Assembly (NCBI GenBank): GCA_964489265.1
Contig: CAZAXX010000080.1
Span: 1-9,846 of the forward strand
Source of the DNA: CAYRUP01 sp964489265
GTDB taxonomy: Bacteria; Pseudomonadota; Gammaproteobacteria; DSM-16500
Direction: 5' to 3'
Length of the DNA stretch: 9,846 nucleotides
The notes under the pieces were generated by a model. That model saw nothing but the letters and a program-made list of their open reading frames with translations. It searched no databases and was not told the DNA's origin. Shown one piece after another: positions 1-5,339 of the stretch. Both the position numbers and the translations under genes were made by a program. Positions within the stretch are counted from its first letter, which is position 1, and each line of letters opens with the position of its first letter.

Positions 1-47
1 GGTCAATAAAATAAATTGATTTTTAAATAATAATAAAATTTATATTC

Positions 48-93
48 CCCCATCCGCCGTTTGGGCACCTTCCCCGTGGGTGGGAAGGCTTTT
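48..93. repeat. GC-rich hairpin repeat left of gpsA
   Basis: A GC-rich block sits in otherwise AT-rich non-coding DNA. It contains a perfect 7-bp inverted repeat, CCTTCCC at 68-74 and GGGAAGG at 82-88, with a 7-nt loop and then CTTTT at 89-93. Read on the plus strand this is a plausible intrinsic terminator for a gene to the left of the window. On the minus strand, downstream of gpsA, the stem has no U-tract directly after it. From memory, the block running from CCCCCATCCGCC to the stem resembles a dispersed bacterial repeat type (CATCCG...CACCTTCTCCC...GGGAGAAGG). That family assignment is unverified. Positions 1-47 are AT-rich and hold nothing recognisable. Confidence 0.45.
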
Positions 94-103
94 AAAGCGT
101 CAC

Positions 104-114
104 CTCGAAGGATC
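104..114. repeat. Fragment of the TGTCATCCTGAG...GAAGGATC repeat at the gpsA stop
   Basis: CTCGAAGGATC here is identical over 11 bases to part of the left arm of the nagA-spoT palindrome (7413-7423). It overlaps the gpsA stop codon at 113-115. Only the inner end of the arm is present; the TGTCATCCTGAG end is missing. A match of 11 bases alone could be chance. The identical placement at a stop codon in the other copies makes a degraded copy more likely. Confidence 0.4.
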
Positions 115-1120
115 AATTTTCCGCTTTAGGCTCACGCGCCAGCAACGACTGCATTGCCTCTTCAGGCGTTAATTTCCCACTTAAAACAGTCCATACCGCT
201 TCCGAAATCGGCATTTCAACATGATATTGATGAGCCAGTTGTACAACGAGCTCTGCGTTGCGTTTGCCTTCGACGACTTGGCCAATTTCTTTTTCTGCTT
301 CCAGATGAGATTTAGAAGTTGTGAGAGATAAACCAAAACGGCGATTACGTGATTGATTGTCGGTACAGGTTAAAACTAAATCGCCTAATCCAGTCAATCC
401 AATAAATGTTTCAGCATGACCGCCCAGCGCAGTGCCGAGACGAATAATTTCCGTCAGACCGCGAGTGATGAGAGCGCTACGTGCATTCGCACCGAGTTTT
501 AATCCATCAGAAATTCCAGTCGCGATCGCTAATACATTTTTGACAATACCACCAATTTCAACGCCAATGACGTCGTGACTTGAATAAACACGAAATACAG
601 GACTGTTGAATCGATTGACTAAGTCTTTCGAAAACTGAGTATCATGACTTGCTGCAACCACTGCAGTAGGTAATCCGGCTGCTACTTCACGCGCAAATGA
701 CGGACCTGATAAAACGGCATAGCTATGTTCTTTTCCTAAAACGTCGACCGCCACATCATGCAATAGTTGCCCTGTATTGGAATCCAATCCTTTCGTGACC
801 CAGACAATGCGTGCGGATGTTGATGAGAGTAATGGTTTTAAGCTAACCAGTACCTCACGAAAAGCAGAGGAGGGAACTGCGATTATAATATCTTGTATAC
901 CAGAAATTGCATCTTGGAGATTTGCAACAGGTTGTAATGTGTCAGGAAAAATAAAACCAGGGAGATAGCGTTGATTGACTCGCGCAGTCTGCATGTTGAC
1001 CGCATCAGCGCTATCATGCGTCCAAAGACGTACCACTTGCCCTAATCGTGAAAGATAAAGGGCAAGTGCAGTTCCCCAGGAGCCAGCGCCTAAAATTGCA
1101 ATGGGCGAATGATGTTCCAT
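113..1120 (-). CDS. gpsA: NAD(P)-dependent glycerol-3-phosphate dehydrogenase
   Basis: Cytosolic enzyme that reduces dihydroxyacetone phosphate to sn-glycerol-3-phosphate, the backbone precursor of phospholipids. The 335-residue protein is normal family length. It opens with a Rossmann dinucleotide-binding loop (GAGSWG, residues 11-16). It carries VTKGLD around the conserved Lys110, LSGPSFA at 137-143, the catalytic lysine in GGIVKN (Lys194), GLTGLGDL at 241-248 and the SRNRRFG substrate/cofactor motif at 257-263. All expected landmarks are intact. The ATG lies 15 bp after the secB stop, with a weak TGGAAT as possible ribosome site, so it is the last gene of the yibN-grxC-secB-gpsA operon. 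This order is conserved in gammaproteobacteria. Its TGA stop overlaps a fragment of the dispersed repeat found elsewhere in the window. Confidence 0.97.
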   Translation of the reverse strand: MEHHSPIAILGAGSWGTALALYLSRLGQVVRLWTHDSADAVNMQTARVNQRYLPGFIFPDTLQPVANLQDAISGIQDIIIAVPSSAFREVLVSLKPLLSSTSARIVWVTKGLDSNTGQLLHDVAVDVLGKEHSYAVLSGPSFAREVAAGLPTAVVAASHDTQFSKDLVNRFNSPVFRVYSSHDVIGVEIGGIVKNVLAIATGISDGLKLGANARSALITRGLTEIIRLGTALGGHAETFIGLTGLGDLVLTCTDNQSRNRRFGLSLTTSKSHLEAEKEIGQVVEGKRNAELVVQLAHQYHVEMPISEAVWTVLSGKLTPEEAMQSLLAREPKAEN

Positions 1121-1135
1121 GGGTTTTATTCCAGA

Positions 1136-1627
1136 TTAATGAACTTTGGTTTCTGTGTCGCCGCCTTCGGTTTTTTGCCCATCTTTTTGTTGCTCTTCTA
1201 AATGTTGTGCATAGAGAGCATCAAAATTGACTGGTGCCAAAATCAATTGTGGGAAACCACCACGAACCACGACATCGGAAATTACTTCGCGAGCATAAGG
1301 GAATAAAATGTTGGGGCAGAAGCTGCCTAACATTTGGCGTAACTGATCGCCTGGAATGCCAGACATTAAAAAGACGCCTGCCATATGAGCTTCAACAATA
1401 AACGCAGGTTTTTTGGATGTAGTAACGGATGCTGTGACTGATAAAATAACTTCATGAACATCATCTTGAATACGGTTACTCTTGGTTTCTAAATTGAGTT
1501 GCACTTCTGGTTTCCAATCTTCCACAAACGTTTGTGGTGTGTTGGGCGCTTCAAAGGATAAATCTTTCAAGTAAACGCGTTGAATTTCAAAATGGGGTGT
1601 GTTGGGCTGAGTAGCTTTATCTTGCAT
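1136..1627 (-). CDS. secB: Protein-export chaperone SecB
   Basis: Cytosolic homotetrameric chaperone that holds precursor proteins unfolded and hands them to SecA for Sec-dependent export. The 163-residue protein has the hallmark YLKDLSFEAP near the N-terminus (residues 19-28) and the highly conserved GSFCPNILFPYAREVI segment (about 101-116) followed by VVVRGGFPQLILAPVNF. The C-terminal tail is polar and charged, as usual for SecB, and ends in a lysine- and histidine-containing stretch that in the family contacts SecA. The ATG is preceded by a good AAGGA ribosome site (minus strand, 1640-1636, 8-nt spacing) and starts 1 bp after the grxC stop, so the two are translationally close. SecB is essentially a proteobacterial protein, which supports the taxonomic placement. 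Confidence 0.97.
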   Translation of the reverse strand: MQDKATQPNTPHFEIQRVYLKDLSFEAPNTPQTFVEDWKPEVQLNLETKSNRIQDDVHEVILSVTASVTTSKKPAFIVEAHMAGVFLMSGIPGDQLRQMLGSFCPNILFPYAREVISDVVVRGGFPQLILAPVNFDALYAQHLEEQQKDGQKTEGGDTETKVH

Positions 1628-1628
1628 A

Positions 1629-1901
1629 TTATTTTTCCTTATTTAAATTTAATAAATTATCAAGTTTACCCGCTTTTTCTAGCGCTGAAAGATCATCAAA
1701 TCCGCCAACGAGCTGGTCATTTATAAAAATTTGGGGGACAGTGCGTCGTCCACCACTTAAGCGATCCATGTCTGCACGTGCTTTCTCATCGAGATCAATA
1801 CGCAATTCTTGATAAGCCACTTGTTTTTTATCAAGTAACTGTTTTGCCCAAACGCAATAGGTGCAATTGGCTTTAGTGTAAATAATGATCTTTGCCTGCA
1901 T
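1629..1901 (-). CDS. grxC: Glutaredoxin 3 (GrxC-type)
   Basis: Small glutathione-dependent thiol-disulfide oxidoreductase of the thioredoxin fold, 90 residues, cytosolic. The redox centre is C13-T-Y-C16, so it is a dithiol glutaredoxin with CTYC in place of the common CPYC. The cis-proline segment TVPQIF and the glutathione-binding GGFDDL are both present. Family members reduce protein disulfides and glutathione mixed disulfides, supplying electrons for example to ribonucleotide reductase. The start is ATG with AAAAGG upstream (minus strand, 1914-1909, 7-nt spacing). It begins two bases after the yibN stop and its own stop lies just before secB, so it is a middle gene of the operon. Confidence 0.95.
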   Translation of the reverse strand: MQAKIIIYTKANCTYCVWAKQLLDKKQVAYQELRIDLDEKARADMDRLSGGRRTVPQIFINDQLVGGFDDLSALEKAGKLDNLLNLNKEK

Positions 1902-1903
1902 AA

Positions 1904-2329
1904 TTAGCCTTTTACTAAGGGTAATTCAGCATCGCGCCAACCGCGTATGCCGCCAGAAAGAACTTGTGCTTGTGAAAATCCTTGTTGGGCCAGTAGGTTA
2001 GCAGCTTTTGCAGCCTCAATTCCAGTCCCGCAGATGACTATAATCGGTTGAGCTTTGAATTTTTCAATTTTTTTGATTTTGTTATTGAGCTCGCTTAAGG
2101 GTAGTGAAATTGCATTCACAATATGGCCTGATAAAAAAGCCTCATGGTTGCGTACATCGACGACCACCGCATTGCTATGATTAATCAATTGGGTTGCTTG
2201 TCCTGGCGTCAATCGGCTTGCGCCGCGCTTAAATTTTATGAGTTCAAGCACAAATAATAGAATCAAAACAATGACAAATATGGCAACGAGTGCCGAGTGA
2301 TGTTGCATAAATAATACGATATCTTGCAT
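1904..2329 (-). CDS. yibN: Membrane-anchored rhodanese-like protein (YibN family)
   Basis: Single-domain rhodanese with an N-terminal membrane anchor, 141 residues from the chosen ATG. A hydrophobic helix (about residues 13-31) is followed by a positively charged KFKRG. The rhodanese domain carries VVDVR (Asp58, Arg60), the GH of SGHIVNA, and an active-site loop ICGTGIEAAKAA with Cys100 as candidate sulfur-carrying residue. It ends in the typical GGIRGW...LPLV segment. Sulfurtransfer is inferred from the family; the physiological substrate is unknown. A GTG at 2341 would add four residues. The ATG at 2329 is preferred because the N-terminus then reads MQDIVLFMQHH, close to the remembered E. 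coli YibN start (MQEIMQF), and because a TATAAT box lies only 16 bases before the GTG. It is the first gene of the gpsA operon. Confidence 0.9.
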   Translation of the reverse strand: MQDIVLFMQHHSALVAIFVIVLILLFVLELIKFKRGASRLTPGQATQLINHSNAVVVDVRNHEAFLSGHIVNAISLPLSELNNKIKKIEKFKAQPIIVICGTGIEAAKAANLLAQQGFSQAQVLSGGIRGWRDAELPLVKG

Positions 2330-2356
2330 AACTTTATCCACTTTTCGGAGGTGGTG

Positions 2357-2362
2357 ATTATA
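2357..2362 (-). promoter_or_regulatory. Candidate -10 box for the yibN-grxC-secB-gpsA operon
   Basis: A perfect TATAAT reads on the minus strand 28 bases before the yibN ATG, giving a predicted short leader of about 20 nt. No good TTGACA-like element is seen at 16-18 bp upstream; the position holds CTAGAA. The promoter may therefore need an activator or be weak. The candidate -35 zone overlaps the direct repeats at 2373-2401. Confidence 0.45.
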
Positions 2363-2372
2363 TACCTTTCAT

Positions 2373-2401
2373 TAATGATTTCTAGGTATTTCTAATGATT
2401 T
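2373..2401. repeat. Two direct repeats of TAATGATTT exactly 20 bp apart
   Basis: TAATGATTT occurs at 2373-2381 and again at 2393-2401, an offset of 20 bp, about two helical turns. TTTCTA is also repeated at 2379 and 2389. They lie between the divergent yibN and pilN starts and overlap the expected -35 zones of both directions. This geometry is typical of tandem operator sites, but the regulator is unknown and low-complexity AT-rich DNA could give this by chance. Confidence 0.35.
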
Positions 2402-2427
2402 GCCATATTGTAGCCATTAAATAAATA
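2400..2427 (+). promoter_or_regulatory. Candidate promoter for pilN-pilO
   Basis: TTGCCA at 2400-2405 (five of six to the sigma70 -35 consensus), a 16-bp spacer, and TAAATA at 2422-2427 (a poor -10). It would start transcription roughly 35 bases before the pilN ATG at 2470. No strong Shine-Dalgarno is visible before that ATG. This is the best candidate in the gap but a weak call. Confidence 0.25.
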
Positions 2428-2469
2428 CATTAAAGTGAAATAAGTATCCGCTTAAATGGCAGAACAAAA

Positions 2470-2970
2470 ATGCAGCAGACCGTCGCGTCGCAAAAAATAC
2501 GTTTTATCATTTCACTGATTCGCTGCGTGGGTTTAACGGTGTTTGCGCTTTTTGTTTGGCATGTGACACTTTACGATCTGGTTATTTACCAAGAAGAAAC
2601 TAATACGCTATTAAAATCTTTTCTTAATAAGAAAAAAAACGAAATTGTTGTATTTGAAAAACGCCAACAAATGTTAGTTGAATCCGAGTCGCGGCTTAAA
2701 TTTATTGCAGAACTGTCACAACAAAATAAACAAATCGGTCAATTGCTGGAAGAGTTGCAGAAAGTGACACCGCTCTCTGTCACGTTGACGCAGCTGATGC
2801 GGCAAGGCAAAGAATTAATTGTCGATGGCAATGTGCACTCTGATCTGGATTTGATTCAATTGATGGAAAGCATCAATAAATCAATGCTATTTATGGATCC
2901 CGCTGTTCTTGCGATGACTAAAAAAAATGATATCCGTTATTTCCAATTAAAAATGTGGATAAAGCCATGA
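2470..2970 (+). CDS. pilN: PilN-like type IV pilus inner-membrane assembly protein
   Basis: 166-residue bitopic membrane protein with PilN architecture. A short N-terminal segment is followed by one transmembrane helix (about residues 13-35), a charged helical coiled-coil stretch (about 42-96), and a C-terminal ferredoxin-like domain (about 98-166) containing TPLSVTLTQLMRQGKELIVDG, the family-style l-x-G-x-a pattern and a final FQLKMWIK strand. PilN normally pairs with PilO in the alignment subcomplex linking cytoplasmic PilM to PilP and the PilQ secretin. Unusually, the cytoplasmic INLLPWR-type motif that binds PilM in classical PilN is absent; the protein starts MQQTVASQKIRF. No pilM lies upstream. 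It overlaps pilO by the 4-bp ATGA. GspL/GspM-like or competence-related roles are possible alternatives; the family call is good, the pathway less so. Confidence 0.75.
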   Translation: MQQTVASQKIRFIISLIRCVGLTVFALFVWHVTLYDLVIYQEETNTLLKSFLNKKKNEIVVFEKRQQMLVESESRLKFIAELSQQNKQIGQLLEELQKVTPLSVTLTQLMRQGKELIVDGNVHSDLDLIQLMESINKSMLFMDPAVLAMTKKNDIRYFQLKMWIKP

Positions 2971-3539
2971 ATTCGTATTGGAATAAATTTCAAAGTTGGC
3001 CTTTGTTTCATTACGCCGTCATTGGCTTCATTTGTTTTGTGATTGCGGGCGTGGTGTATATGCATGATATTGCTGCGTTAAGATATCAATTTAATAACAG
3101 TAAAGAACAGGAACAAGCACTGCTCGCGGAATCCAAGGCATTGGCTTATCGTCAAATATTATTGGAAGAAGAGCTAGCGCAATTTGCTGAAGTGAAAGTG
3201 ATGCTGAAAGAGTGGCAGAATAAATTTATTAAGTATCGAGATTTGGATGAGCTGGTAAAGGAAATCAGAAAAGCGGGCAGAATGAATAAGCTGCATTTTG
3301 CCTTGTTTAAACAAGGTCAGGGTGTGAAAGTAAATGATTACATCAAGCAGCCTTTTTATGTAGCGGTCACTGGGAATTATTTGCAAACGGCGCAATTTAT
3401 CAAGCAAATTGCAAAATTACCGTGGATTGTCATTGTGGGCGATTTTACGATTTCCCGTTCATTGCAAGCGAATACGAAGCGGCCGTTGGCGACAGAACTT
3501 GAGCTTGATGTGTATTATCTGGATTTGAAAAAGAGGTAG
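2967..3539 (+). CDS. pilO: PilO-like type IV pilus inner-membrane assembly protein
   Basis: 190-residue protein with the PilO layout: a short cytoplasmic N-terminus (MNSYWNKFQSWP), one transmembrane helix (about residues 16-32), a periplasmic coiled-coil stretch rich in Glu, Gln and Lys (about 38-88), and a C-terminal alpha/beta domain ending in ATELELDVYYLDLKK, which parallels the last strand of PilO. PilO heterodimerises with PilN in the inner membrane. The ATG at 2967 overlaps the pilN TGA at 2968-2970 as ATGA, indicating translational coupling, and is preferred over an in-frame GTG at 2955. pilP and pilQ, which normally follow, are absent. Two bases after the stop comes a dispersed repeat and then the remnant of an unrelated gene, so the operon may have been cut here. 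Confidence 0.75.
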   Translation: MNSYWNKFQSWPLFHYAVIGFICFVIAGVVYMHDIAALRYQFNNSKEQEQALLAESKALAYRQILLEEELAQFAEVKVMLKEWQNKFIKYRDLDELVKEIRKAGRMNKLHFALFKQGQGVKVNDYIKQPFYVAVTGNYLQTAQFIKQIAKLPWIVIVGDFTISRSLQANTKRPLATELELDVYYLDLKKR

Positions 3540-3580
3540 TGCGCTACGCTCAGGATGACATGCGGCGCACAAAGCGCACT
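3538..3580. repeat. Repeat fragment and hairpin after pilO
   Basis: Positions 3549-3560 read CTCAGGATGACA, identical to the outer end of the right arm of the nagA-spoT palindrome (7464-7475). Here it is preceded by GCGCTACG instead of the AGC(A)6CG type, so it is a different subtype of the same family. The stretch is flanked by a perfect 7-bp inverted repeat, AGTGCGC at 3538-3544 and GCGCACT at 3574-3580, which begins inside the pilO stop codon. It could act as a hairpin at the pilO mRNA end, but no U-tract follows. Confidence 0.5.
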
Positions 3581-3746
3581 TTAAATTAGGCAGTTTTGTT
3601 AAAGCCCCTAAAGCATGGCGCCAGACGAGTGCGAATTCAATTTCCTCGCTATTACCGAGCTCTGGCCACAGACGTAAATCAAGTGTTGGCTCTAGAGTTT
3701 GTTTTGTTTCTTTTTCATCTCGTCCAACTAATAATGCGACAGCCAT
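3576..3746 (-). pseudogene. N-terminal remnant of a GhrA-type D-2-hydroxyacid dehydrogenase
   Basis: A minus-strand frame starting at the ATG at 3746 encodes about 57 residues that read like the start of glyoxylate/hydroxypyruvate reductase A proteins: MAVALLVGRD at the front, then DLRLWPELGN, EEIEFALVW and a LPNLKC end. In intact enzymes PNLK is followed by a Gly-rich SLGAGVD segment and over 240 more residues, including the NAD-binding Rossmann domain and the Arg/Glu/His catalytic residues. None of that is present. After Cys57 the frame runs into repeat-derived CHPERSA and then antisense into pilO. The start lies 22 bases downstream of the comF stop in the same direction, so it was probably the second gene of a comF operon. 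No strong ribosome site is visible. Non-functional by inference. Confidence 0.65.
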
Positions 3747-3768
3747 GGGTTATAGTCTCACTCGATTA

Positions 3769-4485
3769 TTACCAGGACGCAGGACGCGCACAACACCAAA
3801 CATCAATTTGACCAGCCCCTTGTTTTTTAAGCGCGCGACAAAATTCATTAATGGTGCTCCCAGTCGTAATGACATCATCAATAACCGCAATATGCTGATT
3901 TTTTAAGTCGCGTTTAATTAAAAAGGCATCTCGCATATTGCGTTTGCGTTGCTCTGCTGGCAGGGTTGCCTGGGCAATGGTATGCTTCTTGCGAAGAAAA
4001 TCCTTGATGAATAAAGGGATTTGTAACGTATTAGCGATGGGCCGTGCGATTTCTATGGCTTGATTGAATCCGCGTTCTTTTAAACGTTGCGTATGCAGCG
4101 GGACAGGAATAATGGCAGAAGGTAATGATTTATGTTGATACCAATGCTGGGTGATTTTTTCCGCGAATAATTCGCCGAACAAGCGGGCATTTGCTAGTGC
4201 GTGTTGAAATTTCAGATTGAGAATTAATTGCGTGATAGGCGGTTGATATAAAAATAACGCGTGCGTGTAATCAAATTGCGGTTTGTTTTGCAAACATTGC
4301 CCACAGATCAGAAGGTTTTTTGCAGCAGGCAAAACAGCAGCGCAGACTTGACAGCCATGCGGTAAAATAGGCAAATCGAGCAGGCAATTTTTGCAGAGAT
4401 CTTGCAAGCGATCAGAAACACCTTTGCAAAGTAGACAAGTATGCGGGAGTATCCAAAGCAAAAATTGTTTTAAATATTTAATCAT
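3769..4485 (-). CDS. comF: ComF family phosphoribosyltransferase-like protein
   Basis: 238-residue member of the ComF/GntX family. The N-terminal third is a zinc-ribbon-like region with four paired cysteines (Cys17/20, 31/34, 45/48, 61/64). The C-terminal two thirds is a type I phosphoribosyltransferase fold with IPVPLH, RGFNQA and the PRPP-binding loop VIDDVITTGST (about residues 201-211). In transformable bacteria ComF is needed for DNA uptake across the inner membrane; the biochemical reaction is not settled. The ATG at 4485 is chosen. A TTG at 4497 would add four residues but is a rarer start and would overlap bioC. It is divergent from bioC with 11 bp between start codons, and was probably followed by the ghrA remnant in one transcript. 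Confidence 0.9.
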   Translation of the reverse strand: MIKYLKQFLLWILPHTCLLCKGVSDRLQDLCKNCLLDLPILPHGCQVCAAVLPAAKNLLICGQCLQNKPQFDYTHALFLYQPPITQLILNLKFQHALANARLFGELFAEKITQHWYQHKSLPSAIIPVPLHTQRLKERGFNQAIEIARPIANTLQIPLFIKDFLRKKHTIAQATLPAEQRKRNMRDAFLIKRDLKNQHIAVIDDVITTGSTINEFCRALKKQGAGQIDVWCCARPASW

Positions 4486-4488
4486 AAT
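4483..4488 (+). promoter_or_regulatory. Candidate -10 box implying a leaderless bioC mRNA
   Basis: CATAAT at 4483-4488 (five of six to TATAAT) lies inside the first codons of comF. A start site about seven bases downstream falls at 4495-4497, on or next to the bioC ATG. bioC has no Shine-Dalgarno, which fits a leaderless message. The -35 position is not convincing. Confidence 0.25.
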
Positions 4489-4496
4489 GGTTCTCA

Positions 4497-5288
4497 ATGC
4501 ACAGTCATAACAACGAATTAAAAAATTTATTAGCGGCGCGTAATCCAGCTGAATATGCAGAATCTGCTGTATTGATGCGTGAAGTGGGCGAGCAAATGTT
4601 GGCTCGATTGGATTTTGTTACTTTGCAGCCAACAGTGATAGTTGAGTTAGGCTGCGGCGTGGGGGATTGTACTCAGTTGTTGCGTAAGCGTTATCCGGCT
4701 GCGAAAATCATCGCAATTGATTCAGCTGATATGCTCGCTTATGCGAAAAAACAACTTACCATTGCGGCTGATTGGGTGCAAGCGCCAATTTTAAATTTAC
4801 CGATCGAAGAGCATTCCGTGGATCTCTTGGTAGCGAATTTTTTGTTGCCCTGGTGCGATGATCTGGCGGCGGCTCTTCGTGAATGGCGGCGAGTTTTACG
4901 TCCAGATGGTTTGTTTATGTTTACCAGTCTTGGGCCAGATACTTTGCATCAACTGCGTGAAACAAATCTTCATTTGCCAAATTTTGTTGATATGCATGAT
5001 GTGGGTGATGCGCTGACGCAGGCTGGATTTGCCGATCCGGTATTGGACTTGGATTATTTCACATTAACATATCGTGATCAGAAAAAACTTTTTCATGAAT
5101 TAATCGCAACGGGAATGGTTGGCGGTGACTCGAGTCACATTGAATTACAAAAAAATGCAGATGATGTTTATTCTCTGACATATGAAGTGATTTTCGGTCA
5201 TGCTTGGGGCCCAGCGTTGCATGCAGATCATGTGGCGGATGCATCGGGTGTTGTTCGCATCCCTGTGTCACATATTTTACGACGTTAG
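4497..5288 (+). CDS. bioC: BioC-type malonyl-ACP O-methyltransferase
   Basis: 263-residue SAM-dependent class I methyltransferase. Motif I is VELGCGVGD (residues 49-57), the acidic residue after strand 2 is in AIDSADML (Asp75), and LPIEEHSVDLLVANFLLPWCDD plus LREWRRVLRPDGLFMFTSLGPDTL match the BioC core. The C-terminal half has FVDMHDVGDALTQAGFADPVLD and LTYEVIFGHAWGPA, typical of the longer beta/gammaproteobacterial BioC. The enzyme would methylate malonyl-ACP so that fatty-acid synthesis can build the pimeloyl chain of biotin. The stretch between TLTYRD and LTYEVIFGHAWG looks about 20-25 residues short compared with remembered homologues. A stop at 4485-4487 rules out a start upstream in this frame. 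No ribosome site precedes the ATG, and no other bio gene is in the window. A different acceptor substrate is possible. Confidence 0.8.
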   Translation: MHSHNNELKNLLAARNPAEYAESAVLMREVGEQMLARLDFVTLQPTVIVELGCGVGDCTQLLRKRYPAAKIIAIDSADMLAYAKKQLTIAADWVQAPILNLPIEEHSVDLLVANFLLPWCDDLAAALREWRRVLRPDGLFMFTSLGPDTLHQLRETNLHLPNFVDMHDVGDALTQAGFADPVLDLDYFTLTYRDQKKLFHELIATGMVGGDSSHIELQKNADDVYSLTYEVIFGHAWGPALHADHVADASGVVRIPVSHILRR

Positions 5289-5301
5289 TAAAAAAAGTAG
5301 T

Positions 5302-5307
5302 TATAAT
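5302..5307 (+). promoter_or_regulatory. Candidate -10 box for the nagK-nagA dicistron
   Basis: A perfect TATAAT follows an A-rich run (5290-5296) in the 51-bp gap after the bioC stop. The upstream zone holds TTACGA at 5277-5282 with a 19-bp spacer, a poor -35. The predicted leader before the kinase start is about 25 nt. It suggests the amino-sugar genes have their own promoter separate from bioC. Confidence 0.45.
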
Positions 5308-5339
5308 AGGGTTTTTTGTGGTTTTAAAAGGTGAATCCA

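Noticed and set aside
3459..3575. Continuation of the ghrA remnant frame into pilO
   Set aside because: After Cys57 the translation is repeat-derived and then antisense to pilO, so it is read-through rather than real protein.
3596..3811. 71-codon plus-strand frame over the decayed region
   Set aside because: It is antisense to the ghrA remnant and the comF end, and has no ribosome site or family features. The minus-strand reading explains the region better.
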